From positions 107,146 to 171,145 of the forward strand of contig NZ_NIWD01000005.1 in the NCBI RefSeq assembly GCF_002277025.1: DNA of 64,000 nt, written 5' to 3'. The position numbers and the translations under genes were made by a program. Positions 45,638-54,170 of this stretch are shown piece by piece (position 1 is the first letter of the stretch; each line of letters begins with the position of its first letter). The stretch is from Sphingopyxis sp. GW247-27LB (GTDB lineage: Bacteria; Pseudomonadota; Alphaproteobacteria; Sphingomonadales; Sphingomonadaceae). The notes beneath the pieces were generated by a model. The model was not told the origin of the DNA. It ran no database searches and saw only the letters and a list, made by a program, of their open reading frames with translations.

Positions 45638-47697
45638 GCCGGTTTCGCCGGACGGCGACGACCACCCGGACGCCCATGCTGTCGCAGGGTGCGGTCCCAG
45701 TGCGGAGCGATGATTTCGAGCGGCGTGGCCGGGTTATCGGGCGAACCATCTGCAGCCGCGTCCCGGTCGGTTGGCGCCTCCCCATTCGTGTCTTCACGCG
45801 CGGGTTCGGACGCGCCGGTCGGGAGATCGAGCTTCAGCTCGGGCGCATTGGCATCCGATCCGCGCTTCCCCGACCGTTTGCGTGCTGGCGCACCGTTCCT
45901 CGCCGGATTCGCCGATGACGGGGCAGCCTCTACCGAACCCGAGGGCGGCTGCGGCGCGGGCGGCGGAACGATACGATGCGGGGGACGACGGCGCTCGGTG
46001 AAGGCCTCGCCGACAGATGACAGGTCATTATATTTATCCGCGAACCGAACGACGGGCAGGTCGCGACCGAACCGCAGATAGCCCGACAGGTTCGGCAGGT
46101 TGGTGACCTCGGTGTGCATCACAAGAGGTCTTGTCACCTGGATGCGCGAGAGGTTTACCCCGTCACGCATGTCGTTGACTCCGTAGCTCATCCCTTCGTT
46201 CGCCTCGACCTGCTCGACCTGCCCCAAATTCTCGCTGACATGCTTGGCAGTGGGGGTGTCGTTGGCTCGAAGTGCGACCCAGGTCGAGCAATAGCCGGTA
46301 ATCGCCGCAGCATCCTGAATGCCATAGGTCGCCTCGAGCTGCGGATAGGACTGGAACCCGAGGATGCCGCAGCCGCCATATTTTCGGGCGCGTGCAAGGA
46401 AGTCGGAGAGCGACGGCAGTTTCTGGAGCGAGGGAAGCTCGTCGATCACGCAATAGAGGCGGCGCTGCTGATCGGGTTTCAGGCTCATGATCGCGCTGAT
46501 CGCGATATCGAGCCACACCGTAATCAGGGGCCGGAGCGAAGGAAGCTGATCGGCCTTCACGGTAACGAAGAGCCAGCTGTCGTCCCCCTCGGTCGCGACC
46601 CAGTCGCGGATCGAAAGCCCGTCGTCGGTATCATCGAGATAGGCGAAGCTGCGCATCACCGACGCGAGCTCGGCCTGGACGCCCGCCGACGTGCGTTCGC
46701 CTTCCATCGAGATGAATGCCGCCGCATCGGTTCCCGCGGCGAAGGCGGACAGATCCTTCAGCGGCGAGCGGACGATGGTATGGAGAAGGATCGACACATA
46801 AGTGCGTCCCTGCACCGCGAGCTTGCGCAGCACGGCGACGAGCGTACCGCGCGCGGCCTTCGACCAGAAAGGATCGCCATGTTTGTCGGGGATCGTCGAT
46901 TCCGCGATCTGGTCATAATGATAATCGTGCGGGACATCGACCCAGGGCGACCAGATGGCCGACCGCTCGTCGAGGGGATTGAGCAGGATGTCTTTCCCTT
47001 CCCGGTAGAATTTCTCGACGAAGGTTCCGGCGGTGTCATAGACGATCGCGCGCTTGCCCTTGGCGCGGATGCCTTCGAGCATCTTGACGATCATGTTCGT
47101 CTTCCCCGTTCCGGGTGCGCCGCAGATCAGGACATGCTCGGTTTCGAAGGCATGGGGGACGTTGATGCCGCCGATCGCGTAGCTGCCCTTCTCCTCCCCG
47201 CGGAGCGCGCGGCGGACCTGACGGGCGGTCCCGAAATGGGCGCCGCGCAGATATTCATTGGAACCGAGCCCCCTCCCCGTCCGGGTGAAATAGAACCAGG
47301 CGAAGACGAGCGCAGCAAGCGCGAACACGCCGGACAGGATCGCCCCGCTGATGAGATCGCTCTCGAGCTTTTCGAGCGCCTGTTTCGCGATCGCGGAGTC
47401 GATCAGCCAGTCAGCCGAGGTCCAATATTCGCGGCCCTCGCGCGTGCGGAACAGGACCGGGTCGTTCGTGCCCGGGGCCGCATCGGCCTTGAAGGTTGCC
47501 TCAACGAGCTTGGTAAGGACGAAGCGCTGATAGGCATCCGACTTTTCGAACGCGTACCAGATCGCGCCGATGACCCAGATGCTAAGGCCGGCGAGCGTCG
47601 TCTGGAAGAAGACCTGGGTGGTCATCCGGACATTGTGAACGATGGCCTGCCCTCCGCGCGTCCAGCTGCCGAGCGTGTCGTTACGGAAGATGCTCAT
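45634..47697 (-). CDS. traD: TraD, type IV coupling protein
   Basis: 687 aa. Two N-terminal transmembrane helices (~residues 30-48 and 117-136). Walker A is GAPGTGKT at 193-200; Walker B region is LYCVIDELPSLQKLP. The C-terminal ~130 residues are Pro/Arg/Ala-rich and probably disordered, as in TraD tails that bind the relaxosome. It couples TraI-bound DNA to the type IV channel. Overlaps of 4 nt on both sides (RHH gene and traI) show a single translationally coupled operon. Confidence 0.93.
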   Translation of the reverse strand: MSIFRNDTLGSWTRGGQAIVHNVRMTTQVFFQTTLAGLSIWVIGAIWYAFEKSDAYQRFVLTKLVEATFKADAAPGTNDPVLFRTREGREYWTSADWLIDSAIAKQALEKLESDLISGAILSGVFALAALVFAWFYFTRTGRGLGSNEYLRGAHFGTARQVRRALRGEEKGSYAIGGINVPHAFETEHVLICGAPGTGKTNMIVKMLEGIRAKGKRAIVYDTAGTFVEKFYREGKDILLNPLDERSAIWSPWVDVPHDYHYDQIAESTIPDKHGDPFWSKAARGTLVAVLRKLAVQGRTYVSILLHTIVRSPLKDLSAFAAGTDAAAFISMEGERTSAGVQAELASVMRSFAYLDDTDDGLSIRDWVATEGDDSWLFVTVKADQLPSLRPLITVWLDIAISAIMSLKPDQQRRLYCVIDELPSLQKLPSLSDFLARARKYGGCGILGFQSYPQLEATYGIQDAAAITGYCSTWVALRANDTPTAKHVSENLGQVEQVEANEGMSYGVNDMRDGVNLSRIQVTRPLVMHTEVTNLPNLSGYLRFGRDLPVVRFADKYNDLSSVGEAFTERRRPPHRIVPPPAPQPPSGSVEAAPSSANPARNGAPARKRSGKRGSDANAPELKLDLPTGASEPAREDTNGEAPTDRDAAADGSPDNPATPLEIIAPHWDRTLRQHGRPGGRRRPAKPA

Positions 47698-48017
47698 GAC
47701 GATGCCTCTCCCCCCAGAGTGGGAAGGTCGCCTGCGCCAATCAGCCCCCGGTCGAGGAGCAGCCGCCGCGTGTCCTCCATCCCCTTGGCGAGCGATTTGG
47801 GCGCGCGCGCGCCGACGTCGGACGCGAGGATCGCAAGCACCTGGATGACGGTCGAGTGGAGTTCGTCGAATCGGGCATGGAAGCCGAAGGGGTCGGCGCC
47901 GTTCAGCTGATCGAGGGCATCGCGAACGAAGGCCGCGATGGGGACGCCCGCCGCATCGGCATCGGCCGCGAGCCGGTCGTATAGTTCATCGGGGAGACGA
48001 ATAGTCAGTCTTGCCAT
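47694..48017 (-). CDS. Ribbon-helix-helix relaxosome accessory protein
   Basis: 107 aa. N-terminal ARLTIRLPDELYDRLAADADAAGVPIAAFVRDAL is a textbook RHH domain; the rest is helical. First gene of the traD-traI-slt operon (4-nt overlap with traD). Proteins like this (TraY, TrwA, TraM roles) bind oriT, help the relaxase and repress their own operon. The inverted repeat right upstream (48021-48040) is a likely operator. Confidence 0.8.
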   Translation of the reverse strand: MARLTIRLPDELYDRLAADADAAGVPIAAFVRDALDQLNGADPFGFHARFDELHSTVIQVLAILASDVGARAPKSLAKGMEDTRRLLLDRGLIGAGDLPTLGGEASS

Positions 48018-48020
48018 GGC

Positions 48021-48040
48021 AAGCTCCTGGTCTGGAGCTT
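48021..48040. promoter_or_regulatory. Candidate operator upstream of the RHH/traD/traI operon
   Basis: Perfect 7-bp inverted repeat AAGCTCC-TGGTCT-GGAGCTT, 3 bp before the RHH start codon on its coding strand. An outer TTGCC / GGCAA pair extends the symmetry. Position fits autoregulation by the RHH protein and might also hide the ribosome-binding site. Confidence 0.5.
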
Positions 48041-48060
48041 CGGCAAGTGAGGACGCGTAG

Positions 48061-48440
48061 CCCCACTGTTATATCCGAGACCTGCCGCTTTTCCAATAGC
48101 TTAGCGTGGCAGCCACGGCTGCCCAAAGATGCCAAGGATTATCAGGACCTTGGCGCGGATGGCAGCCAACTGCTGCCGCATCGGGCTGCCACGGCGGCCA
48201 AATGACGCCGCCTGCGCCAGCGTTCGACTTTAGGGTTAGGCTATTGATTTGCTGGGAGGTTTGGCGCCGCAGCACCCGTGCGTAGGGTGCATTACAAACG
48301 CCAACGGCGTGCGTCCGCCCACCGCAGCGACGTGTCGCTGCGACACCTCGTGCCGGAAGGCGCGGGGGTTCCCCCCGCCGGGGGGGATTTCTTCATCTGC
48401 CGGCGGCACGCCGGCCAGGATAATTGACGTTTGATCATGG
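48061..48440. other. Probable oriT region (gene-free, many inverted repeats)
   Basis: Lies between the divergent relaxosome operon (minus) and a small mobilisation-type gene (plus), the classical oriT position. Inverted repeats: GGCAGCC/GGCTGCC at 48108-48123, CCAAGG/CCTTGG at 48132-48153, GGCAGC/GCTGCC at 48161-48177, GCACCC/GGGTGC at 48272-48290, CGCAGCGAC/GTCGCTGCG at 48323-48342, and a C6/G6 hairpin at 48371-48386. I could not identify the nic site by similarity to F or R388. Assignment rests on position and repeat density. Confidence 0.55.
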
Positions 48441-48498
48441 CGCATTCCTTCGGATAGAATTGGAAGCTGGCGGGCAGACCATTTGAAGGATGATGGTT

Positions 48499-48741
48499 AT
48501 GCCCAAGAAGAGTGAACGTGAACGCCTCGCCGATCTCGAAGCGCGTCAGCGCAAGGTCGCCGAGGACGTGGAGAATGCCCGCCGCGCCCTGCGCGGCCGC
48601 TATGCGTCGATCATCGGCGAGCTTGCCGTCGAGGAACTGACCGAACGCGAATTTCGAGAGCTTGTAGGCCTTGCTATCCGGTCCGGCGGCGAAGCGGCGG
48701 TGGGGGCACTCAAATCCCTGCCGATACGTCCCGCCAAGTAA
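48499..48741 (+). CDS. Small mobilisation-type accessory protein (TraC/TraD-like coiled coil)
   Basis: 80 aa from ATG 48499 (GAAGG ~10 nt upstream; in-frame ATGs at 48490 and 48493 lie too close to it). KKSERERLADLEARQRKVAEDVENARRALRGRYASIIGELAVEEL is a charged helix resembling small oriT accessory proteins of alphaproteobacterial plasmids. It diverges from the RHH-traD-traI operon across the oriT candidate, which supports a relaxosome role. The family assignment is tentative. Confidence 0.6.
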   Translation: MPKKSERERLADLEARQRKVAEDVENARRALRGRYASIIGELAVEELTEREFRELVGLAIRSGGEAAVGALKSLPIRPAK

Positions 48742-48883
48742 CGCTATCCCGAAGGGATGCCCCTGCGACGAGCACGGCGAAGCCGCGCGCAGGAGGCCGA
48801 TGGCATCGCCATCGCATCGCCCGCGCGACGGACCCCGCCAGGGGTCCACGAGCGCGGGCGACCTTCCCTTACACCAAAAAGAA

Positions 48884-48917
48884 AAGGGACGGCCCGGCAC
48901 TCCGGACCGTCCCTTTG
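48884..48917 (-). terminator. Rho-independent terminator after the SLOG gene
   Basis: Arms AAAGGGACGG / CCGTCCCTTT with an inner CCGG/CCGG stem. On the minus strand the hairpin is followed by TTTTCTTTTT. It lies 11 bp beyond the stop of the SLOG/DUF2493 gene at 48928. Confidence 0.85.
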
Positions 48918-48927
48918 CGCCGCCCGA

Positions 48928-49896
48928 TCAGGCGGCGAGACGCTGGTCGATAAGGCGGAAGAAATGCGCGGGCACGCCCTTCGCGCGGACCAGCCGGGCG
49001 AGATGTGACTGAAGCCCCGAGCCTTCGCAGACCAGGGCTTCCACCGGGTTCAGTCCGAGCAGTTGCTCATTGCGCATAAACCCCGCGCGTTGCCCGAACT
49101 TGCTGCTGAGGGTGAAAGCGACGAGCGGTGTTGCGGTCCGGGCCGCCCATGCAGCGGCAATGGCATCGCACCCCTTGGACTGCGCGGTCGTCGCCAGCAC
49201 CATCGCCGGGATGCGCACCTTGATCTGGTCGAGCCGCTCGGTCAGCAGGGCGTGATCTTCCCATTGCTGCCCGCCCGAGAAGATCACCACGGGCCCCTGC
49301 GGGGCGTGGGCGTCGATCCGGCGCTGACGCCGCGCGGCGAGGAAATCGGTCGCCGCCACCACCGCGGCGGTGCGCTTGCTCGACACCAGCGACCCCCGGG
49401 GTGCCGCCCATGGGCGTCCGGTTTCGGCGGCGAAGGTCTGGGCGGCATAGTCGCGCATGCAGGCCACCGCGTCGCGCGCCTCGTCGAGAGAATGGCAGAA
49501 GGTCTGCGCCTCCTCCAGCTCGGCGGTCAGGATCTCGCTGCCGTCGGCGTCGCGGACGAGATCCTTGACCTTCAGCGCGGCCTTGTCGGCTTCGGCATCG
49601 AGCTGGTCCGCGACCTTGTGGAAGCTGTGGACGATGCCCCAAGCAATGCGGTCGGCGATCCCTTCGAGGCGGGTGTCGCGGAACAGATCGAAGAAGGTGC
49701 GGACCGCCATTTCCGTAGCGAGCTCCGCCGCGTGGGGGAGCGGCATGTCGGCGTCGGTCGGCTCGTCGGCATAGCCCATCCGGAAGCCGCCCGTGGTTTC
49801 GGTGAAGGCGTTTTCGAAGGCGGGCGACACGGTTTCCGCGGCGATGAGGTCAGCGATTTCTTGGTCGGTGCGAGTGGTTTGTGTATGCTTCGTCAT
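48928..49896 (-). CDS. SLOG-family protein (DUF2493, cpYpsA-like), copy 1
   Basis: 322 aa from ATG 49896, which has a perfect AAGGAGGT; upstream codons to 50022 are not protein-like. Residues ~195-322 are a SLOG Rossmann domain (GPVVIFSGGQQWEDHALLTERLDQI, TTAQSKGCDAIAAAWA, ALVCEGSGLQSHLARLV). The N-terminal ~180 residues are acidic and helical (ATEMAVRTFFDLFRDTRLEGIADRIAWGIVHSFHKVADQLDA). SLOG domains bind nucleotides or nucleotide signals; DUF2493 is frequent on mobile elements, role unknown. Paralogue at 51042-52052. Confidence 0.8.
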   Translation of the reverse strand: MTKHTQTTRTDQEIADLIAAETVSPAFENAFTETTGGFRMGYADEPTDADMPLPHAAELATEMAVRTFFDLFRDTRLEGIADRIAWGIVHSFHKVADQLDAEADKAALKVKDLVRDADGSEILTAELEEAQTFCHSLDEARDAVACMRDYAAQTFAAETGRPWAAPRGSLVSSKRTAAVVAATDFLAARRQRRIDAHAPQGPVVIFSGGQQWEDHALLTERLDQIKVRIPAMVLATTAQSKGCDAIAAAWAARTATPLVAFTLSSKFGQRAGFMRNEQLLGLNPVEALVCEGSGLQSHLARLVRAKGVPAHFFRLIDQRLAA

Positions 49897-50280
49897 GAGA
49901 ACCTCCTTGAAAAAGAGGTCTCCTTCCCTGCACGGGCTCTGAGCGACGGGGTCAAGGATCGGGCGCAGCCCGACCGCGCAGCGGCGATGGGGGTCACGAT
50001 TTTCTTTGGCGGCCACCGGCACCCGATGGGCTACGCCGCGCCCGCCGCGCCGAAGAAAATGGTGGGGCCCCGTCGTCCTTGAGGCCGGCGCTGCCCCCGT
50101 GCCACACTAAAAAGAGTTGAGAGAGAAGAAGAGGCTTGCGAAGCGGGGGCTCGATGCCCCCGATTCGCAAATGGTTGCATCAAACGCGATTATTTGCGGA
50201 AGGTCTCCGCCAGACCGGGAGGTGCGCCGCAACGGTGCTGGTCAGCCCTTCGAAGGGGAAGCGAGAGAGGATGAAGATAG

Positions 50281-50754
50281 TTGGACGCGTGTGAGCAGAC
50301 CGAACGGGTGGACAGCGCATCGCGGATGATCCTCGCCACGCCGCGGCAGTTGTTCCGTACCTATTTTGACGCCGAGAAGATGAAGAGTTGGCGGGTGCCC
50401 GATGGCGCGACGGGCACCTATTCGGTGCTTGAACCGCAGCCCGGTGGGCGTTTCTGCCTAAATCTCCTCTATTCCGATCGGGCGGAGATCGACGGGCCTG
50501 AAGCCGCAATCGAAATCATCACCGGCACATTCACCGAGTTCCTACCCGACGAGCGTGTGGTCGAAGCGATTCGCTACACGAACGCCGACGCGGCTTATTC
50601 CGGCATGATGACGTTGACCCTCACGATCGAGCCAGCGAAAGTCGGCTCCAAAGTCTCGCTCCACGCGACCGGCATGCCCCCGGCGCTGGAGGTCACCGCC
50701 CATCGCGCGACACTTGCCGCAGCGCTACGGCGGCTGGCGCTGCTGACCGAATGA
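50281..50754 (+). CDS. SRPBCC/AHSA1-like protein
   Basis: 157 aa from TTG 50281 (AGGA ~9 nt upstream); starting later would cut into the first strand of the fold. LFRTYFDAEKMKSWRVPDGATG, PGGRFCLNLLY and TFTEFLPDERVVEAIRY are typical of Aha1-type START-like proteins, which bind hydrophobic ligands in a helix-grip pocket. It stands alone on the plus strand among minus-strand genes. Ligand unknown. Confidence 0.75.
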   Translation: MDACEQTERVDSASRMILATPRQLFRTYFDAEKMKSWRVPDGATGTYSVLEPQPGGRFCLNLLYSDRAEIDGPEAAIEIITGTFTEFLPDERVVEAIRYTNADAAYSGMMTLTLTIEPAKVGSKVSLHATGMPPALEVTAHRATLAAALRRLALLTE

Positions 50755-50799
50755 ACGAGGAAGGCGGCCGCCTCGCAAGAAAGGCGACCGCTCATTTTC

Positions 50800-51045
50800 T
50801 TAACGTCGTTCGAAGGCTTCTCCGGTCGGCGGCATATAGGCCTCGAACGGATTGCCGTCATGCAAATGTCCGAACGGCGTCATGACATAGCTCGAACCCT
50901 CGCGCCCCACCGCGCAGATGACATAACGGGGCTCGCCCGACGCCGCATCGGTACATTCCATCAGGGCGAGGTCGCCTTTTTCCGCCGCACGGCGGAGCGT
51001 CGCGAAGTTCCGCCGATAAGCCTCAGGAATCGCCATCGCCGTCAC
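50800..51045 (-). CDS. DUF6117 family protein
   Basis: 81 aa. IPEAYRRNFATLRRAAEKGDLALMECTDAASGEPRYVICAVGREG and VMTPFGHLHDGNPFEAYMPP match the small proteins named DUF6117 in sphingomonad plasmids. ATG 51045 overlaps the stop of the SLOG copy 2 gene by 4 nt, so it is translated from the same mRNA. Function unknown. Confidence 0.8.
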   Translation of the reverse strand: MTAMAIPEAYRRNFATLRRAAEKGDLALMECTDAASGEPRYVICAVGREGSSYVMTPFGHLHDGNPFEAYMPPTGEAFERR

Positions 51046-52052
51046 GCCGTCAGGCGGAGGCCGGGGCCCCGCTGTGCCGCCGGGCGCGAAACGTCATCCG
51101 GCTTCTTGAAGGCATGAATCGGCACCCCGGCCTTGCGGAGGAGCTGGTAAAGATTGGCCTGAAGCCCCGACCCCTCGCAGAGCAAAGCCTCGACTGGCTT
51201 CAGCTCGGCGAGCTTGCGGTTGCGGTTGAAGGCGGTTTTCCGCCCCGAGCCATAAAGGCCATAGGCAACGAGTGGCACGCTGTTCTCGGGACGCGCCGCC
51301 CATGCGGCGGCGATCGCGTCGGCGCCCTTGCGCTGGCCGGTCGTCACTAGCGTCATATGCGGCACGCGGGCCTTGATCTGGTCGAGCCGCGCCCACAGCG
51401 GTTCCCAGTCGGCCCAGACGGCGGGACCCGAGAAGACGACGATCGGGCCTTGCGGGAGGGTCCGTTCGCGCGCGGCGAGCGCCCGCTCGCGCAGAAAATC
51501 TTGCGCCGCGATCTGGCTCGCCATCGAGACGGACGACGCCCGGGTTCCCTTCGCCGGCGACCATGGCCAGCCGGTGAGCGCGCGATACATTTCGGCGGCA
51601 TAATCGCGCATGCATTCGATGGCGTCGCGCTGTTCCGCGAGCGAGCGGCAGAGGAGCTGCTTCTCCTCCAGGCTCGTCGCATAGACTTCGCTGAGGTCCG
51701 GCGTGCGCGCGAGATCACCGAGTTCCTGCGCAATTGAATCTTCGCGGCGCGCAAGCTTTCCGGCCGTGAAATGGAATGAATTGACGAAGCCCCATGCGAT
51801 GTCCGGAGCGAACGCTTCGAGGCGCGTGTCGGTGAAGAGGTCGAAGATCGCGGCGATCACGCCGCCGCATTCGGCCTGCGCGGCGAAAGGCTCGGGCATG
51901 TCGAGATCGCTCGGCTCGTCCCCGGCGGAGACGATCGAGAGCGGGATTGGGTCGCCGAAGGCGGCCTGAAATTCAGGCGTGGCGATGGCCTCGGCGTATA
52001 GCTGTTTCAGGTCGGCGAAGCGGTCGACGGACGCGGGGTTGGCGTTGGTCAT
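51042..52052 (-). CDS. SLOG-family protein (DUF2493, cpYpsA-like), copy 2
   Basis: 336 aa; GGAGG 7 nt upstream of ATG 52052. Same two-part plan as copy 1: helical N-terminus (CGGVIAAIFDLFTDTRLEAFAPDIAWGFVNSFH) and C-terminal SLOG domain (GPIVVFSGPAVWADWEPLWARLDQIKARVPHMTLVTTGQRKGADAIAAAWA, CEGSGLQANLYQLLRKAGVPIHAF). The two copies are collinear along their length but clearly diverged, so the duplication is old. Coupled to the DUF6117 gene downstream. Confidence 0.8.
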   Translation of the reverse strand: MTNANPASVDRFADLKQLYAEAIATPEFQAAFGDPIPLSIVSAGDEPSDLDMPEPFAAQAECGGVIAAIFDLFTDTRLEAFAPDIAWGFVNSFHFTAGKLARREDSIAQELGDLARTPDLSEVYATSLEEKQLLCRSLAEQRDAIECMRDYAAEMYRALTGWPWSPAKGTRASSVSMASQIAAQDFLRERALAARERTLPQGPIVVFSGPAVWADWEPLWARLDQIKARVPHMTLVTTGQRKGADAIAAAWAARPENSVPLVAYGLYGSGRKTAFNRNRKLAELKPVEALLCEGSGLQANLYQLLRKAGVPIHAFKKPDDVSRPAAQRGPGLRLTA

Positions 52053-52118
52053 GATGGGCCTCCAGTCAGCAAAAATGAAAATCGGCCGGAGCGGCTGCGC
52101 CGCCCGGCCGCACGAGGA

Positions 52119-52304
52119 TCAGTGGAGCGTTGCGCCCGCAGGCTTCCGCGGCGCCGGGCTGGCAGCGATGCCGTCCAGCGGGCGCAGCCCGTTGACGACC
52201 TCCCATGCGAGGACGGGCGCGAGCGGTTCGAGCGCGGTTCCGGCGACGATGTCGAAGACAGCGGCGATGACGGCGCCGCATTCGATGAGACGAATCTGGG
52301 CCAT
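52119..52304 (-). CDS. 61-aa protein equivalent to the SLOG-protein N-terminal segment
   Basis: From ATG 52304 with GGGAGG upstream. ECGAVIAAVFDIVAGTALEPLAPVLAWEVVNGL aligns without gaps to ECGGVIAAIFDLFTDTRLEAFAPDIAWGFVNSF in the SLOG protein encoded 66 bp downstream. It therefore looks like a free-standing version of that helical segment, possibly a partner or inhibitor. Too short for a SLOG domain itself. Confidence 0.65.
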   Translation of the reverse strand: MAQIRLIECGAVIAAVFDIVAGTALEPLAPVLAWEVVNGLRPLDGIAASPAPRKPAGATLH

Positions 52305-52373
52305 GACGGCCTCCCAAGCTGGATGAGAAAAATGGGCCGGGAACCGAAGCCCCCGGCCCGTCAAGCCTGACCG

Positions 52374-52853
52374 TCAGAACGGGACCTCATCATCGACGTC
52401 GGCGCCGGCGCCCGCGCCATTATCCATCAGCGCGCCGTCGGTGCCTGCGGTGCTCTCGCCGAACCCGCCGCCCTGCTCACCGTCGCCATAGTCGCGGCGC
52501 GACGAGCGGATCGCGGGACCGAAGTCGTCGCGGCGCTGCGGGCGCCGCCACGCGACGCGGTAGCCATCCTGCTCGGACCCGAAGAGCGCGATCGGGAGCG
52601 GTTCCGGGAGGCTCGGGTCGTCGATCGAGCCCTGAAGGAAGACTTCGCCGGTGGTATTTTTGGCGACGGCTTCCCAGAGAGCGCCGAGTTGGACCCAGCG
52701 ATTGCCGACGTTGAGCGCGACGATCTCATAGGCCGGGGCCCGCTCGTGATCGCTCTCGACCGGACGAAGGCCGAGACGCGGCAGATCGATGGTGCGGGTC
52801 GCGATCGACCCCATCAGACGGCCGTTCCGATTGCTGAATTCACCAATATTCAT
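52374..52853 (-). CDS. DUF736 family protein
   Basis: 159 aa. NIGEFSNRNGRLMGSIATRTIDLPRLGLRPVES, YEIVALNVGNRWVQLGALWEAVAKNTTGEVFLQGSIDDP and ALFGSEQDGYRVAWRRP are the DUF736 signature. The acidic Gly/Asp-rich tail (ending DDEVPF) resembles an ssDNA-binding-protein C-terminus, which is only a suggestion. AAGGAAAG Shine-Dalgarno. DUF736 genes are common on alphaproteobacterial plasmids and ICEs. Confidence 0.85.
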   Translation of the reverse strand: MNIGEFSNRNGRLMGSIATRTIDLPRLGLRPVESDHERAPAYEIVALNVGNRWVQLGALWEAVAKNTTGEVFLQGSIDDPSLPEPLPIALFGSEQDGYRVAWRRPQRRDDFGPAIRSSRRDYGDGEQGGGFGESTAGTDGALMDNGAGAGADVDDEVPF

Positions 52854-53028
52854 GGGACTTTCCTTTGACGTTCATCGCTCCGGCCAATCCCGAAGCGACA
52901 CCCGCCAAGGTCCCCCTCTCTTCTCTGTCCCGCCGCCGCCGTCCGGCGCCGCGGCCTGCGGTCGCACCCGCCCTCGCGCCCTCACGCACCCGCTCGCTTC
53001 AGGCGCGCGGATGCGCTATGCAGGTCGC

Positions 53029-53229
53029 ATGGATGCCGAGACGATGAGGACGGTTGCGCGGCTCGCGCGGTCGCGCGCGGATCGCGGCAGTTCCGCGGCG
53101 CATGGTGACGGGCTCCAGCGGCTCGGGGCCGCGCGGGCGCTGCGCCAGCTCGCGATCGATCTCGAAGTCTCGGCCGATGCGTGCGAGGTCAGTCCCCCGC
53201 CATCCCGTCGGCGCGGCCGACCGGCCTAG
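53029..53229 (+). CDS. Small helical hypothetical protein
   Basis: 66 aa from ATG 53029 (ATG 53011 adds six residues). MDAETMRTVARLARSRADRGSSAAHGDGLQRLG then ALRQLAIDLEVSADACEV looks like a coherent helical protein, but it has no clear Shine-Dalgarno and no recognised family. It is one of few plus-strand genes here. Confidence 0.4.
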   Translation: MDAETMRTVARLARSRADRGSSAAHGDGLQRLGAARALRQLAIDLEVSADACEVSPPPSRRRGRPA

Positions 53230-53735
53230 CTCCACCCGGCCCCCGCGCATTTCCCTTTCGGCAGCCAATCGTTACCCTTCAGGGCCGAGATCCGGCGCAG
53301 CCGGAGCTCGGTCGGAGCGGCGCGCAGCGCCGCGGAGATAGAGCGGCGGTGCCCGCGGCAGCGGACAGCCGCCCCGCAGCGACATCCAACCATCTGCGGA
53401 TCAAGCACAACAGTCCGGTGCCAGGCTATTCCAGGGGACAGAGTCTCGAACGCGCCGCAGGCGCGCTGCCAATGCGGCGCGCCTGCGATCGGTCGGACGG
53501 CAGTCTCAAGATAAGAGAGGCGGCGGCCGCTAACGCCGCCGGTAGTGTCATTCCGCGATGCGAGGGGTCAGAGCGAGCGGTAGCTCGCGGTCCGGTGACG
53601 GCGCGGTCGCGGTGTTGCGCGTGAAGGTCGCCGGACCGCCCACAGAGCGGCGGCCAACGTCAAGACCAATTTCATTGAGGCGTGCCCAAAGCGCGGACGA
53701 TCTAAGGGCGGGACCTTCCGGAGGATAAGACCGGG
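53230..53735. other. Gene-free stretch with several stem-loops
   Basis: About 500 bp. Perfect 11-bp arms CGCAGGCGCGC / GCGCGCCTGCG at 53457-53467 and 53477-53487. Near-perfect 13-bp arms (one mismatch) at 53587-53599 and 53627-53639. Overlapping frames are Arg/Ala/Pro-rich on both strands and do not look coding. It could hold promoters or single-strand-active structures in the leading region. Confidence 0.45.
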
Positions 53736-54170
53736 CTATTTTGCCTTGGCGCGGCCACGCGGGGCCTTGCCGCCGCCGCCCCGACCCTTGGTTCCGAGGC
53801 CAATGGCCTTGGCGAGAGTGCGGCGGGTCTCGGCATAATTGGGCGCGACCATCGGATAGTCCTTGGGAAGGTCCCACTTCGCGCGATACTCGTCGGGGGT
53901 CATGTTATAGGCCGTCATCAGGTGGCGGCGGAGCATCTTGAGCTTCTTGCCGTCTTCAAGGCACACGATGTAATCGGGCTTCACGGAGGCGCGGATCGAG
54001 ACGGCGGGCTCCTGTTTGACTTCGGGGGGCTCGGTCACGCCAAGACCGGCGAGGGCTTCATGGACGGACCGAATGACGAGGGGAATGTCGGATATCGCGA
54101 CGCTGTTGTTGCTGACATGAGCAGCCACGATATCGGCGGTCAGCGTTACGAGCGTTTCGGAATCGTCCAT
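53736..54170 (-). CDS. MucR/Ros-family transcriptional regulator
   Basis: 144 aa. The Ros/MucR zinc-finger-like core is IVCLEDGKKLKMLRRHLMTAYNMTPDEYRAKWDLPKDYPMVAPNYAETR. The second zinc cysteine of Ros is replaced by Asp (CLED), a variation seen in MucR proteins. The C-terminus is basic (GRGGGGKAPRGRAKAK), suiting H-NS-like binding to AT-rich DNA. It could silence element genes, such as the AT-rich lasso promoter, but no target is proven. Confidence 0.9.
   Translation of the reverse strand: MDDSETLVTLTADIVAAHVSNNSVAISDIPLVIRSVHEALAGLGVTEPPEVKQEPAVSIRASVKPDYIVCLEDGKKLKMLRRHLMTAYNMTPDEYRAKWDLPKDYPMVAPNYAETRRTLAKAIGLGTKGRGGGGKAPRGRAKAK

Noticed and set aside
46114..47910. 598-aa plus-strand ORF opposite traD
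   Set aside because: Antisense shadow of traD; no motifs and biased composition.
48108..48177. Replication iterons instead of oriT
   Set aside because: Repeats are inverted and unequal rather than direct and regular, and no rep gene is adjacent; oriT fits better.
48236..48900. Minus-strand ORFs in the oriT region
   Set aside because: Low-complexity sequence over hairpins and over a supported plus-strand gene; no ribosome-binding sites.
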